A stretch of DNA of 64,000 nucleotides from Enterocytospora artemiae (taxonomy: Eukaryota > Microsporidia). How positions within the stretch are numbered: position 1 is the stretch's first letter; each line of letters starts with the position of its first letter. Shown piece after piece: positions 46,899 to 56,480 of this stretch. Location of the stretch: NCBI GenBank assembly GCA_038659295.1, contig JASNGC010000002.1:434001-498000 (forward strand). The letters run 5' to 3'. The position numbers were made by a program, and so were the translations under genes. The notes beneath the pieces are model-generated. The model saw only the letters and a program-made list of their open reading frames with translations. It did no database searches and was not told where the DNA came from.

Positions 46899-48248
46899 CT
46901 ATTCACAGGCCAAATTAGCAGATTCGATTTGTTTGTGTTTTCTTTGGTCACTTGCTTTTTGGTCGGTTTTGTAGAAATTTCTGTAGAACCATATCTGCCA
47001 TACCTCAATCTTGGCACCAATTCTGTACAGTATATTCCTAAATCCTGGAAAATCCCTATATACCATACTATGATGAAATTTTTTTTCTGGTATACTTTTG
47101 TATACCTCAGAAGTTTTTTCCGCTATTAATTTCCATGAATATTCTTTATATAGTGTCTTCATGCAATGAATAGCTCTCTTAATTCGAGATTTTGCAGCAG
47201 CCTCTAACACTCTGGCTGCAATACTTCTTCCATTGGGGCTGCAATAGTATAGATCCTTTAATCCCTTTATTTCTGATATTCCTCCAACATTTGTTGTTAC
47301 GATGGACAAGCCACACACGGCAGCCTCCACAATAACCATACAAAATGTTTCTGTCAGGGATGTATTCAAGAGAATGTCATTCTCACGGAAAATATCTCCT
47401 ATTTCTTGATGACTTTTCGATCCCAAAACAAACACTTGGTTTTCAAGACAATTCTCACTAATTACTTGTAGTATCTCATCCATTTTCACTCCTTCACCTA
47501 CAATATTCAATACTATATCCTTGTCCTTACAAATTAACGGGATTGCATCTATTAAGAGATCTATCCCCTTGCGGAATACTAATCTGGAACAAACCACTAC
47601 TCTTATCTTAGGCTTTATGGGACTATTCTTATATGCCAATGTCTCTGGTACAGCAACTGGTGATGTTCTACGAGACTGATAAAAATACTTCGGATCAAAC
47701 CCGTTCGGAATTACAATCATTTTGTCTTCGGGCAATTTTGTTCTCAAGTGAGTGTTTTTCTGACTAATCTTAGAAACACAAATAGCCATATCCACATATT
47801 TACAGACAAACACCATGATGTTATTGACCAAAATACGTTCAAACTTGTCGAACTCGAACATTGAATGATCTGTCAAGACAGTTCTAATATTCAGGAAATT
47901 GGCATGGAATATTGATTCAATGCACATGGAAGACATTGACTGGTGGCCATGCACAATATCGATGGAGTGTTTTGTAAATATTTCATAATAAATTGCAAAA
48001 GAACTAAATGCTAAGGGTAGTGTTGTATTACAGGCAACTATAGGCAAATCAAGATAGTAAACAGTCAAATTGCCAACCTGAACACACCCCTCATATACGA
48101 TGCTTTTATCAGTATATTTGTGTGTTATCACAATAACATTATGCCCTAGGAGATGTAGCTGATCTCCAATGGATTTTATATGGCTTTCGATTCCCCCAGT
48201 TGAAGGGTAAAAATAGTCAGAAACTAGAGCAATGTTTAAAAATGACAT
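46899..48248 (-). CDS. GPI3: GPI GlcNAc transferase catalytic subunit PIG-A (Gpi3/Spt14)
   Basis: 449 residues. A GT4-fold glycosyltransferase: IALVSDYFYPSTGGIESHI at the start, IVHGHQSMSSM, TDHSMFEFDKFERI, VIPNGFDPKYF, VVCSRLVFRKGIDLL, and the E-x7-E motif ETFCMVIVE, all typical of PIG-A. It adds GlcNAc to phosphatidylinositol on the ER cytosolic face, the first step of GPI-anchor synthesis. A C-terminal hydrophobic segment (about residues 400-420) matches the usual membrane anchor. The ATG at 48248 is preceded by ATCCCCAAA. Confidence 0.93.
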   Translation of the reverse strand: MSFLNIALVSDYFYPSTGGIESHIKSIGDQLHLLGHNVIVITHKYTDKSIVYEGCVQVGNLTVYYLDLPIVACNTTLPLAFSSFAIYYEIFTKHSIDIVHGHQSMSSMCIESIFHANFLNIRTVLTDHSMFEFDKFERILVNNIMVFVCKYVDMAICVSKISQKNTHLRTKLPEDKMIVIPNGFDPKYFYQSRRTSPVAVPETLAYKNSPIKPKIRVVVCSRLVFRKGIDLLIDAIPLICKDKDIVLNIVGEGVKMDEILQVISENCLENQVFVLGSKSHQEIGDIFRENDILLNTSLTETFCMVIVEAAVCGLSIVTTNVGGISEIKGLKDLYYCSPNGRSIAARVLEAAAKSRIKRAIHCMKTLYKEYSWKLIAEKTSEVYKSIPEKKFHHSMVYRDFPGFRNILYRIGAKIEVWQIWFYRNFYKTDQKASDQRKHKQIESANLACE

Positions 48249-48533
48249 TTTGGGGATCAAAAACCAAACTTTCGGATGAGTAAACAATATGGGTCGTGAG
48301 AAACATTCTCGGAGAATTTTCGAAGTATATTGTTAGGATCAAATAAAAACAACGACAGCCATTTCTATTCTCCTGATTTAGGTTGTATGCGAGCCATTTC
48401 CCTTAACCATGCCATGCTTTTATCAAGGGTTCAGCGATGACTTTAAAATGCTTAACTACTTATGGAAAACAATTTGAAGTTTTTTGGTTTTTCATAAATT
48501 TTGTAAAATTTTTCCAGTTGTTTTTTCCCCCAA

Positions 48534-49085
48534 ATGGTGGTTTTGAAAGAACTCGATCCAGAGTATGACTACTTAACTGTTAGAGTTGTGGGTGCCGATC
48601 AGCCTGGCCCGACGTTTTCGCAGAAAGTTGGACCGTTGAAAATTGCAGGAAAAGTTGTTGGAGAAGAGATTAAAAAGCTTACTGCGAAGGACTACAAGTT
48701 CCAGAAGGTTCATGTCCAGTTGAAGGTCAAGGATAGAAAGGCCACTGTCGAATTGGCTCCAACAACTGCACAGCTGATTATTAGAGAATTAAAGGAAGAT
48801 AGACAACCAAAAAAAAAGGGTGCGGAGAAGATCAATGGAACCCATGAAGGTAGTTTGAGCCTGACTAGTTTATTTAAGATTGCTGGTGAAATTAGAGATA
48901 GATCTCGTGCCAGGACACTGAAAGGTACCTGCAAGGAAATTCTGGGAACTGCTCAAGCTGTTGGTTGTACAATCGAAGGTGTTAAGGTCAAGGATGCGAT
49001 TTCTGCGATCTCTGAATCTAGAGCTGCGTTTGCCGAGCTGTTTTCGGTTGATATAAATTCATTGCCTGAGTTCCTAGATGAATAA
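48534..49085 (+). CDS. RPL12: Ribosomal protein uL11 (RPL12)
   Basis: 183 residues. Eukaryotic uL11: TVRVVGADQPGPTFSQKVGPLKI, GEEIKKLTAKDYKFQKVHVQLKVKDRKA, and a C-terminal rRNA-binding domain ending with LGTAQAVGCTIEGVKVKDAI. It forms the GTPase-centre stalk base with the P0 stalk. The ATG is preceded by a run of five C. AATAAA overlaps the stop. It sits inside the lectin region but keeps the C-rich start motif, unlike the lectins. Confidence 0.95.
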   Translation: MVVLKELDPEYDYLTVRVVGADQPGPTFSQKVGPLKIAGKVVGEEIKKLTAKDYKFQKVHVQLKVKDRKATVELAPTTAQLIIRELKEDRQPKKKGAEKINGTHEGSLSLTSLFKIAGEIRDRSRARTLKGTCKEILGTAQAVGCTIEGVKVKDAISAISESRAAFAELFSVDINSLPEFLDE

Positions 49086-49576
49086 ATTAATATCATTTTA
49101 TCACGGCATAGTTTGCACATTCTGACTCCATATTATTTTTCTCTTCTCACCCTTGGCTATTAGTTTATTCCTTATATTATCTATTAATTCTTCCTAGTTA
49201 TTTAAAACAAGGATACCTTAGAATCTTTTTATTTTAGATAAAGAATTTAAACAAAGGTCATTGTGTAGGCTTTCATTTAATTGCCTGGTGATATATAGAG
49301 AGATATAAAACGAGTGGGGATGTGCACTAATGTGGTCAATCTCTTACCAATGAAAACAACTAATAAATATTCCTCAAATAATTTCACCATATTGGTATGA
49401 ATTTGAATGTTAGTTGAGCCACGTAAAATAAATTGTTATATAAATGGCTTGCTTCTTATTTTTGTCTGGATTGAGCTGGTGTTCCAAGATTATTTCTATA
49501 GAAATTTACCAATGATTAAAGTATTACAAAACATGTTTCAAACATTTATTAATTCATAACACAGTTTCCTTTAACT
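49086..49576. other. Intergenic spacer, 491 bp
   Basis: AT-rich. No coding or RNA gene recognised. Confidence 0.45.
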
Positions 49577-50293
49577 ATGAATGTGCTGATTTTTCTACAG
49601 TTAGTGCATCCTAGAAAAACAGCAAAGATGTATACCAAGATGCAGCTGGACAGTCTAGATAACACGTCAGAAGTTGATGTGATAGACAATATGCTAAGGT
49701 CTGTGCTGAATGATAAAAAATGCTATTTGGGAAGAATTAACTGGAAAGGTGAAAGAGTGTTTTCTCTTTCTGAAAATACCTGTGTAAGCCCACAGTTAAA
49801 ATTAACTCAGTGCACCGAGGGGATTCAGCTCACTTTTGTTAAGGAATTCGTTTGTGGCAACTGGGTGGTTCGGGAGTCAAACACCGGCAAATGCCTCAAC
49901 AGAATATATAATGACCTATACCTTACTAACTGTAACCTGTGTTCAAAAAATTTCTTCTGGAGTACAGCAAATGATTGCTTAAAACCAAGTATCTCCGACA
50001 CTTTCAACACGCTTCTGATAGATTATGCCAAAAAAATAGAGAGGATGCCGGTTAAGATGAATTCAAAATCACCAAGCTGTTTTCTTTCCAATGTGAAGAA
50101 GTCAATTGGATCTTCGGGAAGAGACATGCTAAAAAACTCTGGAATTTTCAAGATCATCAGAAACAAAAGAAAAGTTGTAATTCCCAAACATGATGCGATA
50201 AAAAATATAGACTTTCAGAGCAAATCCAATTGTTTTCCACATAGGAGAAGGAAGCGGTATAGAAACAGAAGAAATAGGCTTGACTGTGATTAA
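49577..50293 (+). CDS. Secreted ricin-B-type trefoil with basic C-terminus (lectin cluster 4)
   Basis: 238 residues. A short hydrophobic N-terminus is followed by a trefoil core (CYLGRINWKGERVFSLSENTCVSP, then CLNRIYNDLYLTNC) with paired Cys. The C-terminal third is not trefoil: it is very basic, ending HRRRKRYRNRRNRLDCD. A secreted protein with such a tail could bind acidic surfaces; alternatively it may be nuclear. No C-rich start motif. Confidence 0.6.
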   Translation: MNVLIFLQLVHPRKTAKMYTKMQLDSLDNTSEVDVIDNMLRSVLNDKKCYLGRINWKGERVFSLSENTCVSPQLKLTQCTEGIQLTFVKEFVCGNWVVRESNTGKCLNRIYNDLYLTNCNLCSKNFFWSTANDCLKPSISDTFNTLLIDYAKKIERMPVKMNSKSPSCFLSNVKKSIGSSGRDMLKNSGIFKIIRNKRKVVIPKHDAIKNIDFQSKSNCFPHRRRKRYRNRRNRLDCD

Positions 50294-50487
50294 AAGGTTA
50301 TACTTATATGAAGTGTCGGATGTTAATAAATAAAATACTCCAAGTTTGGACTGTTGTAAGACATTCATTAATATTTCTTGAGAGATGGTTTTATTGATAG
50401 TCTAGTTAACATAGAAAACTTAATATGTATAATCAAAATCTGTCAATATTAGGTGATACCAAGGTATATTTTGACTTGAGAGATTAT

Positions 50488-51669
50488 TCAGTTTGTTTTC
50501 CTAGTGAATGATGTCATTTCCTTGAACAAAAATATTGCTAAACCTATAACCCCCACTACAATCGCAACATACTGGAGATTTGACTGATTACTTAGTTGGG
50601 TTTTTGTTACACTGGCAACGATATATTCGAAGGCATTTACAGTTCGCAAAACCTGATTGAGTTTGATTTCGAATTCATTGAGGCGGTTGGACAAGTCACC
50701 TCTCGGCTCGTCTTTTTTCTTCTTCTTCATCAGTAGATCGATTTTGTCCGAAATCACTTTGATGTCCTTTTCAATCTCATCCTTTGCAATTGCAATGTTT
50801 GTTCTGGGCAATTCTCCAAGTGAAAATTTCACTAAATGCTCCACAAGCTCGGCCTTATGAATAAACTCTCTGATATCACTATCATTATGTTTTATCTCAC
50901 TCTTTTCTCTCAGCCTACTTTGAATTTTTGACATTTCAGACTTAAAAACGTTGTAGGGTCCGTTTTCCTCTCTTTGGTAGAGCTGTGCATCTTTAAGAAT
51001 GAATGCTTTGTTAGAAGGGCAATCCTTATAATCGGCAATAATCCCAAAGTACTTTCCTGCCTTATTGGCTCCCTGTGAGTTTGTCATTTTAAAGGCATCG
51101 TACTTTAGCACCCCATCTCCATATACCTCAATCTTTATGTTTAATGAGGTTGCTATCACCTTGAAAGTTAACTCTTTCACATTCCTAAATCTTTCAGGAT
51201 TTATACTATCCCTCCTTGTGGCAAACTCAGCAATATGCATGAAGTTCTGACCGTCGTTCTGGCCATAAAAAAGATCCATTGCCTTCCCCTTCATTTCCAA
51301 GCCAAACACATAGCCGTTGAAATGTTCGTTTCCTCCGTTGAATGCACCCGTTGTTGTTTTGTCCTGTGTGTAGTACAGATATATTCCTGCAAATTCATCG
51401 CTTCCTAGATTCGGTTCTGTAACTGTAAATGAAAATGACCAGTTCTCCACAGGGTTGGGCTTATCCCACCTGACCATCGAGCTCTCTCCAAAATTGGTGC
51501 GTAAATTAAGTTGGTGCAATTTTACTAGCACATTGCTCAGACCTATATGATCGTTGTACACATTTGGTTTGTAGTCAATATCTGCTATTTTCGACTCACT
51601 GATTCCATCGGAAAGTGACATCTGGGTCGATGCAATCAGCCAGTTACAGATTGTTTGTGTAAGAAACAT
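50488..51669 (-). CDS. L-type lectin cargo receptor (ERGIC-53/VIP36-like)
   Basis: 393 residues. Signal peptide, an L-type lectin domain (about 35-240: NWSFSFTVTEPNLGSDEFAGIYLYYTQDK, HFNGYVFGLEMKGK, with Asp/Asn at the calcium-site loops), a coiled coil with a lysine-rich stretch, and one membrane segment near the C-terminus (YVAIVVGVIGLAIFLF) before a short cytosolic tail. It would carry glycoproteins from ER to Golgi. The tail KEMTSFTRKTN lacks a C-terminal KKxx signal. No C-rich start motif. Confidence 0.8.
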   Translation of the reverse strand: MFLTQTICNWLIASTQMSLSDGISESKIADIDYKPNVYNDHIGLSNVLVKLHQLNLRTNFGESSMVRWDKPNPVENWSFSFTVTEPNLGSDEFAGIYLYYTQDKTTTGAFNGGNEHFNGYVFGLEMKGKAMDLFYGQNDGQNFMHIAEFATRRDSINPERFRNVKELTFKVIATSLNIKIEVYGDGVLKYDAFKMTNSQGANKAGKYFGIIADYKDCPSNKAFILKDAQLYQREENGPYNVFKSEMSKIQSRLREKSEIKHNDSDIREFIHKAELVEHLVKFSLGELPRTNIAIAKDEIEKDIKVISDKIDLLMKKKKKDEPRGDLSNRLNEFEIKLNQVLRTVNAFEYIVASVTKTQLSNQSNLQYVAIVVGVIGLAIFLFKEMTSFTRKTN

Positions 51670-51925
51670 GTTTGTTTGTAATGTAAAGTTATTTAAAGGA
51701 AACCTGAAACTGTTTTGTTGTCTATAAATACAATAAACAACATATTGTTTAGTTGTTTTTATACAAGCCTTCTCGATACTTGCGACGAAACCTATTTATT
51801 ACAATCTTGTCAGTGTTTCAGTTAAACCAATCAATGGCTGTCTTTGGGCTATATCTAACCAATAAATATTTCAATGTTTTAGATTGTAAAACATATTTAT
51901 TAAAACCATTTTTTCCTGAAATAAT

Positions 51926-52588
51926 ATGTTGTTTTTTGGCTGTAATATCCTTATAGTAACAGCAAAGACGATTATCGTTCCAAAGACCCATTTGAATCAT
52001 AGGTTGACGCTTTCAGGTGATAAGCCCATGTTCATTAACAGTGCCCTAAATGCATCTACATTGGAAAACGACTATTTCAAATCAGCAAACAATGTTACAA
52101 ATCTCATTCAGAAGAACAAAAGACTCTGTGTAGATCCCAAAACAAAAAAGTTGGATACATGCTCTAAGGATTCAAGAGATTTGGAGATTTGGGGGATTGA
52201 AGATGTTGTAAGGGAAGTAAGATTGAAAACAGCAGATGGATATTGTGTTTCTGTTGGGGATTATAACTCTGCTAAGGACCAATATTCTGCCAAACTGAGT
52301 GAATGCGACCGTACAAACAATGCCCAAGTATTTATTCTCCATGGGACGCATGGATCCATCAGTTCAGCCGCAGGAATTTCTAAGAATCCAAATGCACCAA
52401 AGGTACAGTCAGCGACCCCAAATATGGATTCTGCAATGGTTTCATCCCCAGATAGCACTTATAAACCGAAGCGAGAAGGAGGTTTGAGGGACGATTTGCC
52501 AGCTCCAACATTTGATAACAACTATTCTATTGTTCCCAGTAGTGATTCGCCTAATGCAAGACGTGAAAAAAGTCTCTTACTTGAATAA
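51926..52588 (+). CDS. Secreted ricin-B-type trefoil with disordered tail (lectin cluster 5)
   Basis: 220 residues. A signal-like start (LFFGCNILIVTAK) leads to a trefoil core: KRLCVDPKTKKLDTCSKD, then LKTADGYCVSVGDYN...AKLSECDRTNNAQVFIL, with the repeated C-V and x-C pattern of the family. The tail (about 130-220) is Ser/Pro/Asn-rich. Divergent from the L-type lectin gene. AATAAA at the stop, no C-rich start motif. Confidence 0.65.
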   Translation: MLFFGCNILIVTAKTIIVPKTHLNHRLTLSGDKPMFINSALNASTLENDYFKSANNVTNLIQKNKRLCVDPKTKKLDTCSKDSRDLEIWGIEDVVREVRLKTADGYCVSVGDYNSAKDQYSAKLSECDRTNNAQVFILHGTHGSISSAAGISKNPNAPKVQSATPNMDSAMVSSPDSTYKPKREGGLRDDLPAPTFDNNYSIVPSSDSPNARREKSLLLE

Positions 52589-53213
52589 ATTTAATCCAAG
52601 AAATTTAAGCAACATATTTTTTCTGGAGATAAAACCTCCAGACCCCATAATACTCAGAGAGACAAACTTATGAAAAATAAATTTGTCACGATACATATAC
52701 TATTTTATGTGCAGATAATTACTAATAAATGTAGGCTATTGAGTTTTCAGAAGAAAAATTATCAGTAAATGCTTTGATTCATAAAACATCAAATTCTGAT
52801 AAATCCTGTCAATATACATTATAGTGCTCCCAAGGAACTATATAAAACAAACCAATAATCTCTTCATTCTATATTTTAGCTCCACAACCGTTATTTAAAA
52901 ATTTTGATCGATTAATTGGATTTTGCAACCTACAAATAAATATCGAAACCTTCGCATAAATATGCCTTTATATTTCTTATCTATATATCTTGACAATAAG
53001 GTAAGTGTCTGAGTTTTTATTCATACTTTAGAGATACACAAATCGACTTGGTATTTAATACAGAATAATTTTTGATTTTCAGCAATGCAACAGCTGGTTT
53101 CTATTAGTAGATGGTTTTGTTGGACACTGAAAGCTTTGAAATATTTTCTCAAAAATTATTTATCAAATTTGTTTCGGTCAAATAAAATAAAGTGATATTA
53201 AACAAATACCCCT
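52589..53213. other. Intergenic spacer, 625 bp, with hairpin and splice-like signals
   Basis: Includes a perfect 7-bp inverted repeat (52622-52642: TCTGGAG/CTCCAGA, 7-base loop) and a GTAAGT at 53001 with TTTAG at 53031 and TTTTCAG at 53082 (see findings). Otherwise AT-rich. Confidence 0.5.
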
Positions 53214-56200
53214 ATGGACAGTACAGAGAAAGAAATTTCATCAACAGAAAGTTTGGAGCCAAATAAGAAGCTAAAGATCGATCCAACCGCAAACAATGTA
53301 GTGAACCCAAACTTAACAAATGAACAAACAAAGAATGATGTCAGGGAGAATGGAAAAAGTATGAAGGCTGAATTAGGAAATAGTTCTCATGTTGATAATT
53401 GTTCTGACTCGGGGAATAATCAGGAGGGCTATTTAGAAGATTATTTGTCCGAGAATGTGGAGTGTTCAGGCACATTAAACGAAACATCTAAAAACTCTGA
53501 GAATAGCAAATACACCTGCTCTGAAGAGAATGAAAGTTTTAATGACCTAGGAGTTGAAGAGAATGAAAGTCCCAGCGAGAAACAGCCAGTGGTTGAAGAA
53601 AATGCCGAATCAGTTTCACATGCAAATCACCAATCTGAAGGGTCGAAGAGGCCTTTGAACCTAGAGCCATCTGCAAATAGACCATCTTCCAATTATGATC
53701 AGGGGCAGCATGGCATGGTAGCCAATGGCTCTCATATTCCTCACCTGCAGCATGGAAAGACACCTTATTTTCCATCTTATCAGGGAGTGCAAATGGGACA
53801 TACAAGGCAGGGACCAGGCATGAGAGTTCCGCCCCATCTTGTGCCAGGCCATTCCAGGCAGGATTTCAAAAATGAGCAGAGCAGGCCGATAATAGAAAAT
53901 AAACCCTCTCCCGACGATGCAGATCTTACGGATGCTATGGTATTTTTGAATAGGATAAAAGAAGAATATTCGTCAGAACCACATGTCTATGACCGCTTCT
54001 TGGAAGCAATGAGAGATTTCAAATTTGGAAAAATAGATGCCGATGAAGTCTGTAGAGTGATCAGACAGTTGTTTAAGGACAAGCAGCATCTTATTGCTTC
54101 ATTTGATGAATATTTACCATACCATTTGAAATTCTCTAACGATAGTAAGGATTCATATAGACAATCTTCAATACCCCAAAAAAATGTAGAAAGATATATT
54201 CCTAATACACACCCATCTGTACACGATGCTAGGCAAATTATTCAGCCCGATCATAGACCAATTTCCTCCGTTCCAATTCAACCTCAAGGGCCTCCCATTC
54301 TCCACGATCACTCTAGAAAGGTGCCTGAGTATAGGCCGATACATCCAGATCCAAGGATAATGCATGATGCCAGAATTCAACCGACTCCTTATGATGAGAG
54401 AATTGGATTTCCAACATACAGACCTCAGCCCATATATCATCAGCAGCAGCATCACAACATTCATTATGGAGGATATCCATATGGAAGGAGTCCTCCAAGA
54501 TATCCTTCGGTCGCCCAACACTTTCCCGGTGAGAATAGATTCAGGTCAACCCCACCAAACACCGCCGTACATCTGGAAAGAAAGGAATCTGACAGGTCTA
54601 TGGGTGTAAATAACCAGAAGCTATTTATAGACAGGCTGAAGCAGAGGTATAAACCCAATGATCGAGTTTACATTGCAGCGATCGATGCACTTGCAAATTC
54701 TAATCTTACCATTGATGATCTGAAGAAACAAATGAAGGTTATTCTGATAGATGACAAAGAACTTTTCAATGAATATTTGAAATGCTGCGATTACGAGGGT
54801 AGAGAAGCCACCCTGCACAAGGAAAATAGAATCCTCACAAATATCAGAAACATAATGTCGGAAAAAGGGCTCTTAGAGGACTTTTCAAAAATGATCAATT
54901 TTTACAATCAAAATTACATTTCAGGATCTAAACTTTTCACACTTCTGGGGAAAATTATTGGTAGTGATGAATTGGAGGAGTTGAAAAGATATTTGTCATA
55001 CAATGAAGAGGCAGTTCATCCAGAGGTCTCTAAATATGAAAAAAGTGAAAAGATTGGTTCTTATGTTGTATTAAAAGAAGACACCAGGACCTATGATTGT
55101 CCAGAGTTATCAAGAAATGTGTTGAATGATAGGTATGTCAGCGTGAGCACACACCTATCAGAAGATGATGTATATGTCTTTAGACAGAAGAACACGTCGG
55201 AGGAGTATCTGATTCGAATGGGAGATGATCGTTCGGAATTCAATGTTATTATCTGTAGATTGAAGTATTTGATTTGCAAGTTAAATAAGTTGAGCACTCT
55301 TTTGCCAGAGAATCCACATGAGATAGAGTTGAAAGATATTGAGATGTCGCCAGGTGTTTTGAAGGAAACCTTGAAGTTGATTTACGGGGAAGAATCCAGT
55401 ACAATATTAGAAAAAATTCTTACCTCTCCAAAAAATGCCATTTCTAAGGTACTAAAAAGATGTTATTCGGTGTACAGAGAATTCAGTAAAAAGCAAAGAG
55501 AAAACAGATTTCATTGGAGAATTGCTACGGAGAGCCATTATTACAAGGCCTATGATATTGATGGGATTGAATATAAAAATGCAGAAAGAAATAACTTGCA
55601 TTTTAAAAATATTCAAGCCATGAGTTCTGTGCCTGTGATTAAACAAGTTGGTGATAGAAAAACAATCGATTTAATTACAGAGTTATTTGATCTCTATGTT
55701 CAAAACAATTATAACTCCAGCAAGAAGCACACTGCATCTGAGAAATCAGAATATTTCAGAAAGGTTACTGAGGTTTACTCTAATGAAGAGTTTAATTTCA
55801 CTGTGGATGTAGACTTTTATTTGCTTTATTACTTGCTTTCTCTTCTCTGTGAGAGGTTTGAGGAGGTAGAATGTCTAAAAATTCCAGTGGAGCCTGTTTC
55901 CAAAGTGGCTTTATCATTAAAGTTGGTTGAAGACTCGGCATATACCACAATGTTCGACGGAGTAGTATCTCTCTCCAGAAATGTGATGTCAAAGGTGATT
56001 GATAGCGACACCTATGAAGAACAGATAAGGATAATTACACAGTCCAAAGGGTTTAAGTTGTATAACCTGAAGAAAATTATGGGGAAGATTTCTAAACTAA
56101 TAACCAGTATTATGGAAAGAGATGATGGGGCTTCTCCCTCCAGTGAATTTTTAATTTATAAGAAAGATGGCATATTAACACTATGCCAAGCAGAAAATAG

Positions 56201-56249
56201 TGTAGCCCATCATCGGTCAGACCTAGGGAATTCAGAGGTAGTTGAATAA
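53214..56249 (+). CDS. SIN3: SIN3 corepressor scaffold
   Basis: 1011 residues, shorter than the ~1300-1500 of fungi. Paired amphipathic helix domains are visible: PAH1 about 236-306 (ADLTDAMVFLNRIKEEYSSEPHVYDRFLEAMRDFK), PAH2 about 465-525 (FIDRLKQRYKPNDRVYIAAIDAL) and a weaker PAH3 about 535-597. The HDAC-interaction region follows (from about 615, CPELSRNVLNDRYVSVSTHLSEDDVYVFRQK). SIN3 recruits the Rpd3-type deacetylase. The acidic N-terminus and Pro/His-rich spacer are disordered. The ATG follows ACCCCT; AATAAA lies at the stop. Confidence 0.92.
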   Translation: MDSTEKEISSTESLEPNKKLKIDPTANNVVNPNLTNEQTKNDVRENGKSMKAELGNSSHVDNCSDSGNNQEGYLEDYLSENVECSGTLNETSKNSENSKYTCSEENESFNDLGVEENESPSEKQPVVEENAESVSHANHQSEGSKRPLNLEPSANRPSSNYDQGQHGMVANGSHIPHLQHGKTPYFPSYQGVQMGHTRQGPGMRVPPHLVPGHSRQDFKNEQSRPIIENKPSPDDADLTDAMVFLNRIKEEYSSEPHVYDRFLEAMRDFKFGKIDADEVCRVIRQLFKDKQHLIASFDEYLPYHLKFSNDSKDSYRQSSIPQKNVERYIPNTHPSVHDARQIIQPDHRPISSVPIQPQGPPILHDHSRKVPEYRPIHPDPRIMHDARIQPTPYDERIGFPTYRPQPIYHQQQHHNIHYGGYPYGRSPPRYPSVAQHFPGENRFRSTPPNTAVHLERKESDRSMGVNNQKLFIDRLKQRYKPNDRVYIAAIDALANSNLTIDDLKKQMKVILIDDKELFNEYLKCCDYEGREATLHKENRILTNIRNIMSEKGLLEDFSKMINFYNQNYISGSKLFTLLGKIIGSDELEELKRYLSYNEEAVHPEVSKYEKSEKIGSYVVLKEDTRTYDCPELSRNVLNDRYVSVSTHLSEDDVYVFRQKNTSEEYLIRMGDDRSEFNVIICRLKYLICKLNKLSTLLPENPHEIELKDIEMSPGVLKETLKLIYGEESSTILEKILTSPKNAISKVLKRCYSVYREFSKKQRENRFHWRIATESHYYKAYDIDGIEYKNAERNNLHFKNIQAMSSVPVIKQVGDRKTIDLITELFDLYVQNNYNSSKKHTASEKSEYFRKVTEVYSNEEFNFTVDVDFYLLYYLLSLLCERFEEVECLKIPVEPVSKVALSLKLVEDSAYTTMFDGVVSLSRNVMSKVIDSDTYEEQIRIITQSKGFKLYNLKKIMGKISKLITSIMERDDGASPSSEFLIYKKDGILTLCQAENSVAHHRSDLGNSEVVE

Positions 56250-56337
56250 ATAATCCATTCAGAGATTTACCTTTACAAAATTTTAAGCAATAAGAGGCCA
56301 AAGTGAAACATTTTTAAAAACAGACACAGACTTCATT

Positions 56338-56480
56338 AAAAACGCTTTGCAGCGTTAGCGGAAGGCCATTCCACTTTGACAAATCGAATTGTGTTCTACT
56401 AGATGGACGAGTCAATTCTAGCATCCAACCTACCTCCGTCGGGACGTCATCGGTAAGAACCCCTGCGCAAGGATGGGTGC
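56338..56480 (-). ncRNA. Candidate structured RNA gene in a GC-rich island
   Basis: About half G+C in an AT-rich genome and with distinctly non-random structure. Reading the minus strand: a foldable 5' region, GTGGAA/TTCCGC (six pairs) around TGGCC, then AACGCT-GCAA-AGCGTT, a six-pair hairpin capped by a GNRA tetraloop and followed directly by TTTTT, a Pol III-style 3' end. The plus strand holds CCCCTGCGCAAGGATG (56460-56475), identical to the internal stem-loop region of U6 snRNA, but no ACAGAGA box is seen. Identity is open: divergent snRNA, other small RNA, or remnant of a foreign element. The 5' end is not determined. Confidence 0.45.

Noticed and set aside
56338..56480. Straight annotation as U6 snRNA or 5S rRNA
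   Set aside because: A 16-base U6 match and a short 5S-like GGCCATTCCAC exist, but ACAGAGA is absent for U6, and spacing and closing stem are wrong for 5S.
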